15,375 nt of DNA from contig JAUWOI010000042.1 of NCBI GenBank assembly GCA_030612185.1, positions 1-15,375 of the forward strand, given 5' to 3'. Below the pieces are notes generated by a model that was not told the DNA's origin, ran no database searches, and was given only the letters and a program-made list of their open reading frames with translations. The stretch comes from Anaerolineae bacterium. GTDB taxonomy: Bacteria > Chloroflexota > Anaerolineae > B4-G1. Position numbers and translations under genes: made by a program. Below, piece after piece: positions 1-6,852 of this stretch. Every line of letters begins with the position of its first letter. The first letter of the stretch is position 1.

Positions 1-105
1 TTGATCTTCGACGAGGATGGCCCATTTGCTGGGACTGTTATTTGCCTGTCTGGCCTGGTAGCTGTTCAGTTGGCTTTGCATCTGTTCAAATTCGAGCCTT
101 CATGA
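1..105 (+). CDS. C-terminal end of a membrane protein (partial)
   Basis: The frame is open from the first base and closes with TGA at 103-105, giving 34 residues. They include one hydrophobic stretch (roughly residues 12-29, GTVICLSGLVAVQLALHLF) that could be a final transmembrane helix, followed by a short charged tail. The true start lies outside the window. The function cannot be told; a short chance frame is possible. Confidence 0.35.
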   Translation: MIFDEDGPFAGTVICLSGLVAVQLALHLFKFEPS

Positions 106-160
106 AACATGTGCCTTCTGATTGCGCAACCGTTACGTTAGGCCACGAAGGAAAAGCCCG

Positions 161-1063
161 ATGAAACATCTTGACAAGCATCAAATCGTAGGATGGATTG
201 CGGTGGGTTTATCTACTGCCATCACCTGCTTTTGGGCATTTTGGGGCATTATTGAGAACTTCCACGAAGGTTGGTATTACGAGTCGTTGCTTTCGAACGT
301 GGGATTGATGTTCGTACAGTATCTTAGCCCGATGCTCATCTTTATGGGAGTCACGCTCATTTCAATCTCTTGGCCCCGGTTTGGCGGTGGCCTACACGTG
401 ATCTTCGCCTTGCTCGCTGCCTGGTTCTTTCAAGCATTCAGCAACGCGGCCACGTTTCTCCTTATTGTGCCACTGATTGGGATTGGTGTGCTTTACTGGT
501 TTGGTCGTCCCCAACCACGCAAGATAGCCCTCTCTCTGGCTATTGGACTTCCCATTCTGACCCTCATCATATCTGGCATAGAACCCGTCCTCCGAGTGTC
601 CCAACGCATTGATGATGGGTTTCTCCAAGCCCGATTGGTGCAAGGAAACGGGGCGAATCTCATCTGGGCTCCTGATGGACTCGGATGGCCGCGCACAGGG
701 GCAAACTGGTATGAAGCGCAGCAGGTGTGCCAACATCTCAGCGAAGATGGCCTGACTCTCGACCCTGTGCCACAGCACGTTTGGCGATTGCCGACGGTGG
801 ATGAAGCCGTGCGTTCTATGGCACGCCACGGACAGAACAGCGGCGGGGTATGGGATGCAGAAATATCTCAGGCTACCTACAAAACGACCCCTGACAAAGA
901 GTCTCCGCTGTGGAATGTATATTCCCAGGTGATCTACTGGTGGACGGCGACAGAGGTAGATGAAGAACACGCCTACATAATTGTCTACGATGGAAAGGTG
1001 TGGCCGAGAGCAAAACAATTCAGTCCGGCATATCTAGGGTTTCGATGTGTAAAACAACCGTAA
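161..1063 (+). CDS. Membrane-anchored DUF1566 (Lcl C-terminal-like) protein
   Basis: I chose the ATG at 161 because AAGGAAA lies about 7 bases upstream; an in-frame TTG at 122 has no such site and adds 13 basic residues. The 300-aa product has about five hydrophobic helices in its first 145 residues. A soluble domain follows from about residue 155. It has the DUF1566 signature: LIWAPDG near its start, spaced Trp and Cys residues, WRLPTVDEA, then YWWTATE, and a closing YLGFRCVK. The DUF1566/Lcl fold is related to C-type-lectin-like and formylglycine-generating-enzyme-like folds, and in many bacteria it is a surface domain of unknown ligand. Here it is probably tethered to the cytoplasmic membrane. 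The domain call is firm; the role is unknown. No partner gene is evident. Confidence 0.8.
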   Translation: MKHLDKHQIVGWIAVGLSTAITCFWAFWGIIENFHEGWYYESLLSNVGLMFVQYLSPMLIFMGVTLISISWPRFGGGLHVIFALLAAWFFQAFSNAATFLLIVPLIGIGVLYWFGRPQPRKIALSLAIGLPILTLIISGIEPVLRVSQRIDDGFLQARLVQGNGANLIWAPDGLGWPRTGANWYEAQQVCQHLSEDGLTLDPVPQHVWRLPTVDEAVRSMARHGQNSGGVWDAEISQATYKTTPDKESPLWNVYSQVIYWWTATEVDEEHAYIIVYDGKVWPRAKQFSPAYLGFRCVKQP

Positions 1064-1210
1064 CCGCTTTTGTAAAACCGAACGGTATATCGAAAAAGGG
1101 CACGCCCGAGGAAAAGTAGTCATTATGGTGTAATAGGCAAGTGTACTATCCTGAGCGGTATACCATTGATGACCAGAAGCAGAAATCCGGTCACCGCAGG
1201 TCATAACTTG

Positions 1211-1239
1211 TTGTCTTTGGCGCGGGGTTATAGTATACT
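1211..1239 (+). promoter_or_regulatory. Promoter of the LuxR-family gene (leaderless)
   Basis: TTGTCT at 1211-1216 and TATACT at 1234-1239 are separated by exactly 17 bases, a good housekeeping-type promoter. A start site 7 bases after the -10 box would be base 1246, the A of the ATG. No Shine-Dalgarno sequence precedes that ATG. The rest of 1064-1245 has no gene; it contains a small GGTATACC palindrome near 1158. Confidence 0.65.
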
Positions 1240-1245
1240 TGCCGT

Positions 1246-4113
1246 ATGGAAACAGCCCTCCTGCAAACCAAACTCTATATCCCGCCACCGCGCCCCAACC
1301 TGGTGCCGCGCCCGCGCTTGATCGAACGGTTGAACGCGGGGCTTCACCGTAGACTGACGCTCATCTCCGCCCCCGCTGGCTTCGGCAAGACGACGCTGCT
1401 GAGCGAATGGACCAATTCGGGAGTAAGGAGTAGGCAGTATCAAGTAGGCAGTGAGCAAGGGCGCACGAACGAGATATGCCCTACTCCCTACTTCCTACTA
1501 CTTCCTACTCCCAGATTTGCCTGGCTCTCGCTGGACCAAGGCGACAACGACCCGGCGCGGTTCTGGGCCTACTTCATCGCTGCCCTGCAGACGATCCACG
1601 AAGGTATCGGAGAAGCCGCCCTGGCAGCGCTTCAATCTCCTCAGCCACCCCCCATCGAACCGCTTCTAACTGGCTTGATCAACGAAATCACTGAGATCCA
1701 AGAGCACTTCGCCCTCGTCCTCGACGACTTTCACGTGATTGCCGATCAGCAGGTCAACGATGATGTCACTTTCTTACTCGACAACCTGCCGTCGCAAGTG
1801 CACCTGATTCTTTCCAGCCGGGTAGACCCTCCTTGGCCTCTTGCCCGTTTGCGGGCGCGCGGCGAAATGATTGAACTGCGTGCTGATGACCTGCGCTTCA
1901 CACCCGAAGAAGCCGCGACATTCCTGAACAATGTTATGCAGTTAGACCTCTCGCCGGAGGACGTGTCGGCGCTGGAAGATCGTACCGAAGGCTGGATTGT
2001 CGGTTTGCAGATGGCGGCCCTCTCGATGCGAGGGCGAAAAGACGTATCCGGGTTCATCAGGGCCTTCAGCGGCAGCCATCGTTTCATCCTGGATTACCTG
2101 GTGGAGGAGGTTCTCGAGCAGCAAACTCCCGCTATTCAAGATTTTCTGCTGAAAACTTCTATCCTTGAGCGGATGACTGTCCCCTTGTGTGATGCCGTTT
2201 TAGAGATTGGAGATTTGAGATTGGAGATTGACAGGAATGCCCAACCTCCAATATCCAATATCCAATCCTCCAGCCAGCAGATACTCGAACAACTTGAGGC
2301 CGCCAATCTGTTCATCATCCCACTGGACGACGAACGTCGTTGGTATCGCTATCATCACCTGTTTTCTGATTTGCTGCGCAACCGGTTGGCCCTGATCCAG
2401 CCCGAACAGTCGCCCGTTCTGCATCAACGAGCCAGTGAATGGTTCGAAGAAGAGGGTTTCACCGAGGAGACGATCGCCCATGCTTTCGCAGCCAGAGATT
2501 ATGAGCGAGTCGCGCGCCTGGTCGAGAAATATGCCCGTGATATGCTTCACCAAAGCAAGTACAATGTCCTATCCTCGTGGATCGAGGCTTTGCCTGACGA
2601 ACTGGTGCAAAAGCGCCCCTGGTTGTGCGTTTATCAATCCTGGACGCGGCACTGGGCTGGAATGAGAGAAGGGGGAGAGGACTGCCTGAAGAACGCCGAG
2701 CGAGTGCTCAACAGTTCGCCATTCTTGAGCGAAAAAGAGAGACAGATTCTTTCCGGCTACATCGCCACAGTCCGCGCTCATTATGCGCTCACCAATGAAG
2801 AAATACCTCGCGTGATAAAACAGGCCCAGAAAGCTCTGCGGCTATTGCCTGAGGACGATTATTTCACACGCGGCACAGCTGCGGTCGCCTTGGGGGGCGC
2901 GTACTGGGGGATGGGCGATGCCTCAAGCGCGGAACAGGCGTTTGCCAAATGTGCATCTAATGCGATGAAGGGCGGCTACCACTATAGAGCATCATCTGCC
3001 CTGTGTTACGTGGGGATGCAGCAGGTAAAACAAGCCAGGCTGCTAAATGCCGAAGAGACCTTTCGTGAGGCTTTGGCGTTATCCCAAGGGCCGGGGGGGA
3101 ACCGATTCCCTAACGCCGGTTATCCACTGGCCAAACTGGGCGAGTTAGCATGCGAGTGGAATGACCTGGAGCAAGCCCGTCGCGATGCGCATGATGGGAT
3201 GGAACTTTGTACTCAGTTGGGCCACGTTGACTTGCTGGCTGAAGCGTACGTCGCCCTCGCGCGGGTCCAACTGGCTCGTAGAGATTTCGCCGGCGTGAAG
3301 GATACACTCCAGCGAGCAGACCGCCTCTCACGGGAGACCAAGCTGGACCCCTGGGCTGCTTGCTGGCTGGATGATTGCCGTTTGTGGCTGTGGCTATCCA
3401 CGGGAAAACTGGACGAAGCAATCCGTTGGGCTGAAACGAGTGGATTGAGGGTGGATGGTGAACTCAATTATCATCACGACTTGCACCATATTAACCTGGC
3501 GCGGGTGCTGGTTGCCCAAGGCATACAGCAACCATCTGGCACTCACCTGCACGAAGCGCTGGGTCTGTTGGCTCGGCTCTTGGAAGCCGCAGAAAGGGCA
3601 GGATGGATTCATAAGGAGATCAAGATCCTGATCCTGCAAGCACTGGCGCTCAAGGCAGGCGGCGACACCGAGGAGGCAATGGCCACGCTGACCCAAGCCC
3701 TGACGCTGGCTGAACCGGGAGGCTACGTGCGTACCTTTGTTGACGAGGGCGCGCCGATGGGCGAACTGCTGCGGTTGGTGGCCGCCCGAGACGTAGCACC
3801 GGACTATATCAGCCAACTACTGGTCGTATTTGGTGCAGAGGAGCAGAGGAGCAGAAGAGCAGGTGAGCAACAGGGCGATCTATCTTCCCTGCCCCCCCGC
3901 CCCCCTGCCTCCCTGCTCCCTGAGCCGCTCAGCGAGCGTGAGTTGGAGGTGTTGCGCCTCTTGGCCACCAGCCTGTCCACCGCAGAAATTGCCGAAGGAC
4001 TCTTTATTGCTGTCAGTACGCTCCGAACTCACACCAAGAGCATCTATGGCAAACTTGATGTGCACAGTCGCAGAGAGGCGGTCGCACGCGCTCAGGAGTT
4101 GGGACTCCTGTAA
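1246..4113 (+). CDS. MalT-like LuxR-family ATP-dependent transcriptional regulator
   Basis: The 955-aa protein has the layout of STAND/MalT regulators. An N-terminal NTPase carries Walker A (APAGFGKTT, residues 42-50) and Walker B (ALVLDD, 156-161). A winged-helix region around 345-385 contains WYRYHHLFSDLLRNRL. TPR-like helical repeats run from about 400 to 850, and a LuxR/GerE helix-turn-helix from about 893 to 955 begins LSERELEVLRLL. In this family an inducer bound by the TPR region promotes NTP-dependent oligomerisation and transcription activation; the inducer here is unknown. Three inserts depart from the family pattern, at residues 56-90, 320-342 and 864-892. Each is encoded by a low-complexity inverted repeat, lies between conserved segments and keeps the frame. 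The gene stands alone with its own promoter and terminator. It may be functional, because both motifs and the HTH are intact. Confidence 0.93.
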   Translation: METALLQTKLYIPPPRPNLVPRPRLIERLNAGLHRRLTLISAPAGFGKTTLLSEWTNSGVRSRQYQVGSEQGRTNEICPTPYFLLLPTPRFAWLSLDQGDNDPARFWAYFIAALQTIHEGIGEAALAALQSPQPPPIEPLLTGLINEITEIQEHFALVLDDFHVIADQQVNDDVTFLLDNLPSQVHLILSSRVDPPWPLARLRARGEMIELRADDLRFTPEEAATFLNNVMQLDLSPEDVSALEDRTEGWIVGLQMAALSMRGRKDVSGFIRAFSGSHRFILDYLVEEVLEQQTPAIQDFLLKTSILERMTVPLCDAVLEIGDLRLEIDRNAQPPISNIQSSSQQILEQLEAANLFIIPLDDERRWYRYHHLFSDLLRNRLALIQPEQSPVLHQRASEWFEEEGFTEETIAHAFAARDYERVARLVEKYARDMLHQSKYNVLSSWIEALPDELVQKRPWLCVYQSWTRHWAGMREGGEDCLKNAERVLNSSPFLSEKERQILSGYIATVRAHYALTNEEIPRVIKQAQKALRLLPEDDYFTRGTAAVALGGAYWGMGDASSAEQAFAKCASNAMKGGYHYRASSALCYVGMQQVKQARLLNAEETFREALALSQGPGGNRFPNAGYPLAKLGELACEWNDLEQARRDAHDGMELCTQLGHVDLLAEAYVALARVQLARRDFAGVKDTLQRADRLSRETKLDPWAACWLDDCRLWLWLSTGKLDEAIRWAETSGLRVDGELNYHHDLHHINLARVLVAQGIQQPSGTHLHEALGLLARLLEAAERAGWIHKEIKILILQALALKAGGDTEEAMATLTQALTLAEPGGYVRTFVDEGAPMGELLRLVAARDVAPDYISQLLVVFGAEEQRSRRAGEQQGDLSSLPPRPPASLLPEPLSERELEVLRLLATSLSTAEIAEGLFIAVSTLRTHTKSIYGKLDVHSRREAVARAQELGLL
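1419..1512 (+). repeat. In-frame hairpin element 1 (GGAGTAGG type) inside the LuxR gene
   Basis: The left arm starts at 1419 with GGGAGTAAGGAGTAG and the right arm ends at 1512 with CTACTTCCTACTCCC; these outer 15 bases are complementary at 13 positions. The inner parts continue as imperfect GTAGG/CCTAC repeats. It encodes most of residues 56-90, a stretch with no counterpart in the family between the Walker A helix and the FAWLSLDQGDND segment. Confidence 0.8.
2205..2267 (+). repeat. In-frame hairpin element 2 (ATTGGAGATT type) inside the LuxR gene
   Basis: Arms at 2205-2230 and 2242-2267 are complementary at 22 of 26 positions around an 11-base loop. Each arm is built from short GATTGGAGATT-like or CCAATATCCAAT-like repeats. 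It encodes residues 320-341 (EIGDLRLEID...PPISNIQS), inserted between LCDAV and the QQILEQLEAANLF segment, which are normally close together in this family. Confidence 0.85.
3835..3925 (+). repeat. In-frame hairpin element 3 (GAGCAG / CTGCCCCC type) inside the LuxR gene
   Basis: A GAGCAG-rich left arm (3835-3875) faces a CTGCCTCCCTGCTCCC-type right arm (3887-3925). The pairing is imperfect but purine/pyrimidine polarised. It encodes residues 864-892, a linker rich in Glu, Gln and Arg and then in Pro, just before the LuxR helix-turn-helix. Confidence 0.75.
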
Positions 4114-4139
4114 CGCGAACCTCTTTGTGCCTTATGTCC

Positions 4140-4173
4140 CAATCCCCACCTGCCTGGTGGGGATTGCTTTTTG
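4140..4173 (+). terminator. Rho-independent terminator of the LuxR gene
   Basis: An 11-bp perfect stem (CAATCCCCACC at 4140-4150, GGTGGGGATTG at 4156-4166) with a 5-base loop is followed by CTTTTTG. It lies 26 bases after the LuxR stop codon. Confidence 0.92.
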
Positions 4174-4237
4174 CCCCAGGCACGAATTATCCGTGTATAC
4201 TTGTGCTTGCCGGCACCTTCCTGGTCTTCTGTATCCG

Positions 4238-4272
4238 CCCCCAAATACCCAACCAAATACCCAATTTGGGGG
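4238..4272. promoter_or_regulatory. Tandem 12-bp repeat within a 9-bp inverted repeat, abutting a -35 box
   Basis: CCAAATACCCAA occurs twice without a gap (4241-4252, 4253-4264). The block is also bounded by CCCCCAAAT (4238-4246) and ATTTGGGGG (4264-4272), a perfect 9-bp inverted repeat. It ends at the base before the -35 box of the next promoter, so it is a likely operator or activator site. Confidence 0.55.
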
Positions 4273-4301
4273 ATGACAAACACCCAATCTGACGGTATAC
4301 T
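4273..4301 (+). promoter_or_regulatory. Promoter of the 82-aa small protein gene
   Basis: ATGACA (4273-4278) and TATACT (4296-4301) are 17 bases apart. The predicted start site near 4308 leaves a leader of about 92 bases before the ATG at 4400. Confidence 0.65.
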
Positions 4302-4399
4302 GAACATAGTCCTACGCGATAGACAGAGCGGAACAACAAAGGCTTGGCTAGGGCCATCACAACCCGACCATGGCTTGGAGACACAAAGAGGTACGACTT

Positions 4400-4648
4400 A
4401 TGACCAATGGACGAGCGTTTAGCAAACCAAGCCTGTATCACATCCGAGTAAAAGGAATCCTCGACGAGAAGTGGTCGGACTGGTTTGACGGCTTCGCCAT
4501 CACGCCACAGGCGGACGACGAGACCCTGCTGGCTGGCCCGGTGGCCGATCAAGCCGCCTTGCATGGTCTGCTGGCCAAGATCCGTGATTTGGGTCTGCCC
4601 TTACTGTCAGTCCAACGAGTGGAGGACACTTCGCTTACGGAAGAATGA
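4400..4648 (+). CDS. Uncharacterised 82-aa protein with YHIRVKG / GPVADQAALHGLL motifs
   Basis: The start at 4400 is favoured over the in-frame ATG at 4370 because AAAGAGGT lies 7 bases upstream and the protein then begins MTNGRAFSKPSLYHIRVKG. The product is small and soluble. An N-terminal strand region contains YHIRVKG, LDEKWSDWFDG and FAIT; a C-terminal helix region contains LAGPVADQAALHGLLAKIRDL, then LPLLSV. I recognise this as a small protein type seen often in Chloroflexota, but I know no function for it. It has its own promoter behind a strong terminator, so it is a separate unit from the LuxR gene; whether that regulator controls it cannot be read from the sequence. The stop codon directly precedes the first copy of the palindrome array. 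Confidence 0.8.
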   Translation: MTNGRAFSKPSLYHIRVKGILDEKWSDWFDGFAITPQADDETLLAGPVADQAALHGLLAKIRDLGLPLLSVQRVEDTSLTEE

Positions 4649-4764
4649 TCACTCGCGCGACCAAGCAGAAGATTGGACACTTGACCGAGTAGAAGATTGT
4701 CCAGTTGTCCAATCCCAGAATTGTCCCGTGGGCCGATGCGCTAGTGGGCCGTGTGTGTTATACT
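4649..4764 (+). promoter_or_regulatory. 24-bp-phased palindrome array and extended -10 promoter, copy 1
   Basis: Sixteen-base sites repeat every 24 bases: a right half-site ending GACCAA (4649-4664), TTGGACACTTGACCGA (4673-4688), TTGTCCAGTTGTCCAA (4697-4712) and a degenerate TTGTCCCGTGGGCCGA (4721-4736). The extended -10 box TGTTATACT ends at 4764, its hexamer starting 38 bases after the start of the last site. No -35 hexamer is visible at the right spacing, which suggests activator dependence. The expected start near 4771 would transcribe toward the 66-aa gene at 4905. Confidence 0.65.
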
Positions 4765-4800
4765 GGAGTGTATCGAATGAAACTATGAAAGGAGCACACA

Positions 4801-4854
4801 ATAAAAGGAAAGGTACGTACCTCAGCCGACTTGTACATACTTGAGAAGGTTTAG
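4801..4854 (+). pseudogene. Possible remnant of a small gene with ATA in place of a start codon
   Basis: AAAGGAG at 4788-4794 is followed 6 bases later by ATA, then 16 more sense codons (KGKVRTSADLYILEKV) and TAG. The layout copies that of the DUF4342 gene at 9006, where the same promoter element is followed by AAAGGAG, a short spacer and MSEDKVRTEEF. The shared KVRT and the final VEK/LEKV similarity are weak. An alternative in-frame reading is a 19-aa leader starting at the ATG at 4785 in another frame. Treat this as a hint only. Confidence 0.25.
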
Positions 4855-4904
4855 CCAAGAGACAACGTTGTTGAAGTTGGGGCAGCAGTATAGGAGGCGA
4901 GAAG

Positions 4905-5105
4905 ATGAAATACAGAGTTCACCGATTCAATATCAGGATGACAAGGGACCAGGGCAATCTGGAACAGTTCCTGAATAGCCTGGAGGGCGAAGTCGTGGCA
5001 ATAATCTCGAACGTTACTCCCGTGCCTGCCACCTATGTGGACTTCCTTCTCATCGTGGAGAAGGTGAGTCCTCCGGGGACTGGGGGGTCTTTTTCTACAG
5101 ATTGA
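4905..5105 (+). CDS. Small hypothetical protein (66 aa)
   Basis: The start has an excellent ribosome site (AGGAGG, about 7 bases upstream). The product starts MKYRVHRFNIRMTRDQGN, then has LEQFLNSLEGEVVAIISNVTP and FLLIVEKV, and ends in a Gly/Ser-rich tail (PPGTGGSFSTD). It looks like a compact alpha/beta fold with a first strand, one helix and two more strands, of the size and pattern of DUF4177-type proteins, though I cannot assign that family firmly. There is no signal peptide or membrane helix. The nearest promoter is the copy-1 palindrome array about 140 bases upstream, so this gene is probably the first member of the proposed regulon. Confidence 0.7.
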   Translation: MKYRVHRFNIRMTRDQGNLEQFLNSLEGEVVAIISNVTPVPATYVDFLLIVEKVSPPGTGGSFSTD

Positions 5106-5154
5106 AGCAGCCTGAAATCGGCGCGAAACTTAATTGCTAAAGACGTTAACTCAT

Positions 5155-5170
5155 CTCGGCTCTTGCCGAG
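5155..5170. repeat. Small perfect hairpin between the 66-aa and zinc-ribbon genes
   Basis: CTCGGC-TCTT-GCCGAG forms a 6-bp stem with a 4-base loop. No T-run follows, so it is a poor terminator. It may be a leader structure of the gene at 5218. Confidence 0.35.
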
Positions 5171-5217
5171 TGTCTCACACTCTGTCTAAACTCGAGTAGT
5201 ACACAAAGGAGGAGAAA

Positions 5218-5835
5218 ATGTTTTGCCCTAAATGCAAATGTGAATTTGTTGGGTGGACCGGCAAGTGTCCCAACTGTAAGACTCCCTTAGTCGAAGAACT
5301 GCCGCCTATTCCCGAGACCGCAGGTAAACCTATTTCCTATGAAGCATTAGTTGACCTGGTAAGGGAAAATGGTGGTCAACTAAGAATTGACCTATCAACC
5401 ACTGATGTTGGCATGGAGAAAAAACGGAGTTTCCCGTACTTTGGATATGGATTTGCGTGGGCCAAGAGAATGCAGGGCGACTTCGACGATGTTCTGGTTG
5501 ATTTGACAACCACTGAAGTTGGCATGGAGAAAAGACAGAGGTTCCTATATCGTGGATATGGATTCGCGTGGGCAAAAGCAGGGCAGGGAAATATTGGAGG
5601 AAATGAAGTCACCCTAGCGGCAAATAAAGTTGCCAGGGAGAAAAAGTGGAGTTTCCCGTATTCTGGATATGGATCTGCATGGACACAAGAGATGTCCGGT
5701 CAATGTGGCGCTCAACTAAAGGCTGATCTATTGACCACTGATGTTGGCAGACATAAAGGATGGGGTTTCCCCTATCTTGGATATAGATTTGCGTGGGCGA
5801 ATGGCGGTATTCTTACATTGACATTGAATGAATAG
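5218..5835 (+). CDS. Zinc-ribbon protein with four tandem ~37-residue FPY-GYGFAWAK repeats
   Basis: The ATG at 5218 follows AAGGAGG closely. The 205-aa protein opens with a zinc ribbon (C3-x2-C6 and C17-x2-C20, with an extra C8). A short helical linker (about 38-53) leads to four repeats with the pattern DL-TT-VG-EKK-FPY-GYGFAWAK. The anchoring Trp residues are W81, W118, W155 and W193, so the period is 37-38 residues. The third repeat is the most diverged (LAANKVAREKK, GYGSAW). There is no signal peptide or membrane helix. The repeats would suit a beta-strand solenoid or small beta domains, which is inference. I do not recognise a named family and can assign no function. It lies upstream of an ABC exporter but with its own 5' region. 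Confidence 0.75.
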   Translation: MFCPKCKCEFVGWTGKCPNCKTPLVEELPPIPETAGKPISYEALVDLVRENGGQLRIDLSTTDVGMEKKRSFPYFGYGFAWAKRMQGDFDDVLVDLTTTEVGMEKRQRFLYRGYGFAWAKAGQGNIGGNEVTLAANKVAREKKWSFPYSGYGSAWTQEMSGQCGAQLKADLLTTDVGRHKGWGFPYLGYRFAWANGGILTLTLNE

Positions 5836-5869
5836 TTCTAGTTTCCTCTTAAGTATGGAGGTAGGGATA

Positions 5870-5950
5870 ATGGACTGCGGATCAATTACCCATAATCATG
5901 GAAGGATATTAGACAAGGGGGGCGGAGGTGAACATGCCAACTGTGATTGA
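5870..5950 (+). CDS. Possible 26-aa leader ORF overlapping the ABC ATPase start
   Basis: An ATG at 5870 follows GGAGGT by about 9 bases. The 26-residue product (MDCGSITHNHGRILDKGGGG, then EHANCD) ends at a TGA inside the beginning of the ATPase gene, overlapping it by 17 bases. It could be a coupled leader peptide. It could equally be chance, since nothing else supports it. Confidence 0.25.
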   Translation: MDCGSITHNHGRILDKGGGGEHANCD

Positions 5951-6848
5951 AGTAGGGAACCTTCGTAAGACCTATGGGAGCGTCATTGCTGTTGACGATG
6001 TCTCTTTCGAGGTCAACGAAGGAGAGATCTTTGGCATGGTAGGTCCAAACGGAGCAGGGAAGACGACCACTATCGAGTGCATTGAGGGTCTGCGCCGGCC
6101 GGACGATGGGAGCGTGAAACTGCTGGGGATGGATCCCTCTGAGAAGAGACGCGCCATCGCCAATCATATCGGCGTCCAACTCCAGGAATCCGCCCTGCCG
6201 CCGCGACTGCGCGTGGTGGAGGCGTTAGAGTTGTTTGCTTCCTTCTACGAGCGTCGGGCCGATGCCGAGGAGTTGCTCGACATCCTGGGGTTGACCGAGA
6301 AGCGCTCTTCGGCCTTCGGCAAGCTCTCCGGTGGTCAGAAACAGCGTCTGTTCATCGCGCTGGCCCTGATCAACAGACCAAGAATCGTCTTCTTCGATGA
6401 ACTTACCACCGGCCTCGACCCCCAAGCCCGCCGGTCAATGTGGGACTTGGTGCGGCAGATCCGGGAGCAAGGCTGCACGGTGTTTCTCACCACGCACTTT
6501 ATGGAGGAGGCCGAGCGACTATGCGATCGGGTGCTGATCATAGACCAGGGACAGATCGTGGCCCTGGATACGCCCGAAGCGATGATCCGATCTCTGGGGG
6601 CTGAGAATCGGTTGGTCTTTACTCTGCCGGAAAACCAAGCAGCCCCACCGCTGACAGACCTGCCTCAGGTCCAGCGCGTTGAGCAGTTCGGTGAGCGCGT
6701 GGTTGTTTACGGGCACGGCGAGCGATTCGCCAGTTCAGTGGTCTATGCCTTGGAGGATGCCGGTGTAGATTTCCTCGACCTGCGAACGGAACAATCGAAT
6801 CTGGAAGATGTCTTTTTGAGCCTTACCGGCCAAGAGATGCGGGAGTAA
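5934..6848 (+). CDS. ABC exporter ATP-binding subunit (DrrA type)
   Basis: I chose the ATG at 5934, 5 bases after GGAGGT; a GTG at 5928 is in frame but lies inside that ribosome site. The 304-aa product has Walker A GPNGAGKT (37-44), a Q-loop near 82-84, the signature LSGGQ (131-135), Walker B IVFFDE (151-156), the D-loop and the switch His (TTH, H188). The usual DEPTTGLD is DELTTGLDP here, with Pro replaced by Leu. After about residue 225 comes the C-terminal domain typical of DrrA/NatA-type ATPases, ending LEDVFLSLTG. With the permease directly downstream it should form an ATP-driven exporter, for a drug, lipid or other small hydrophobic substrate. The substrate cannot be told from sequence. 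Confidence 0.93.
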   Translation: MPTVIEVGNLRKTYGSVIAVDDVSFEVNEGEIFGMVGPNGAGKTTTIECIEGLRRPDDGSVKLLGMDPSEKRRAIANHIGVQLQESALPPRLRVVEALELFASFYERRADAEELLDILGLTEKRSSAFGKLSGGQKQRLFIALALINRPRIVFFDELTTGLDPQARRSMWDLVRQIREQGCTVFLTTHFMEEAERLCDRVLIIDQGQIVALDTPEAMIRSLGAENRLVFTLPENQAAPPLTDLPQVQRVEQFGERVVVYGHGERFASSVVYALEDAGVDFLDLRTEQSNLEDVFLSLTGQEMRE

Positions 6849-6852
6849 CGAT

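Noticed and set aside
118..142. Possible integron attC-like core (GTTAGGC) just before the DUF1566 gene
   Set aside because: No matching RYYYAAC partner or second attC after the gene; the space after the previous stop is too short for an attC site.
392..1018. Long open frame on the - strand opposite the DUF1566 gene
   Set aside because: The + strand frame has family motifs and membrane helices; the opposite frame has no motif and is a shadow.
4649..4764. Palindrome array considered as a short CRISPR array
   Set aside because: The repeating units are 16-bp palindromes with 8-base similar spacers, positioned at a fixed distance from a -10 box; spacers of a CRISPR would be unique and about 30 bases.
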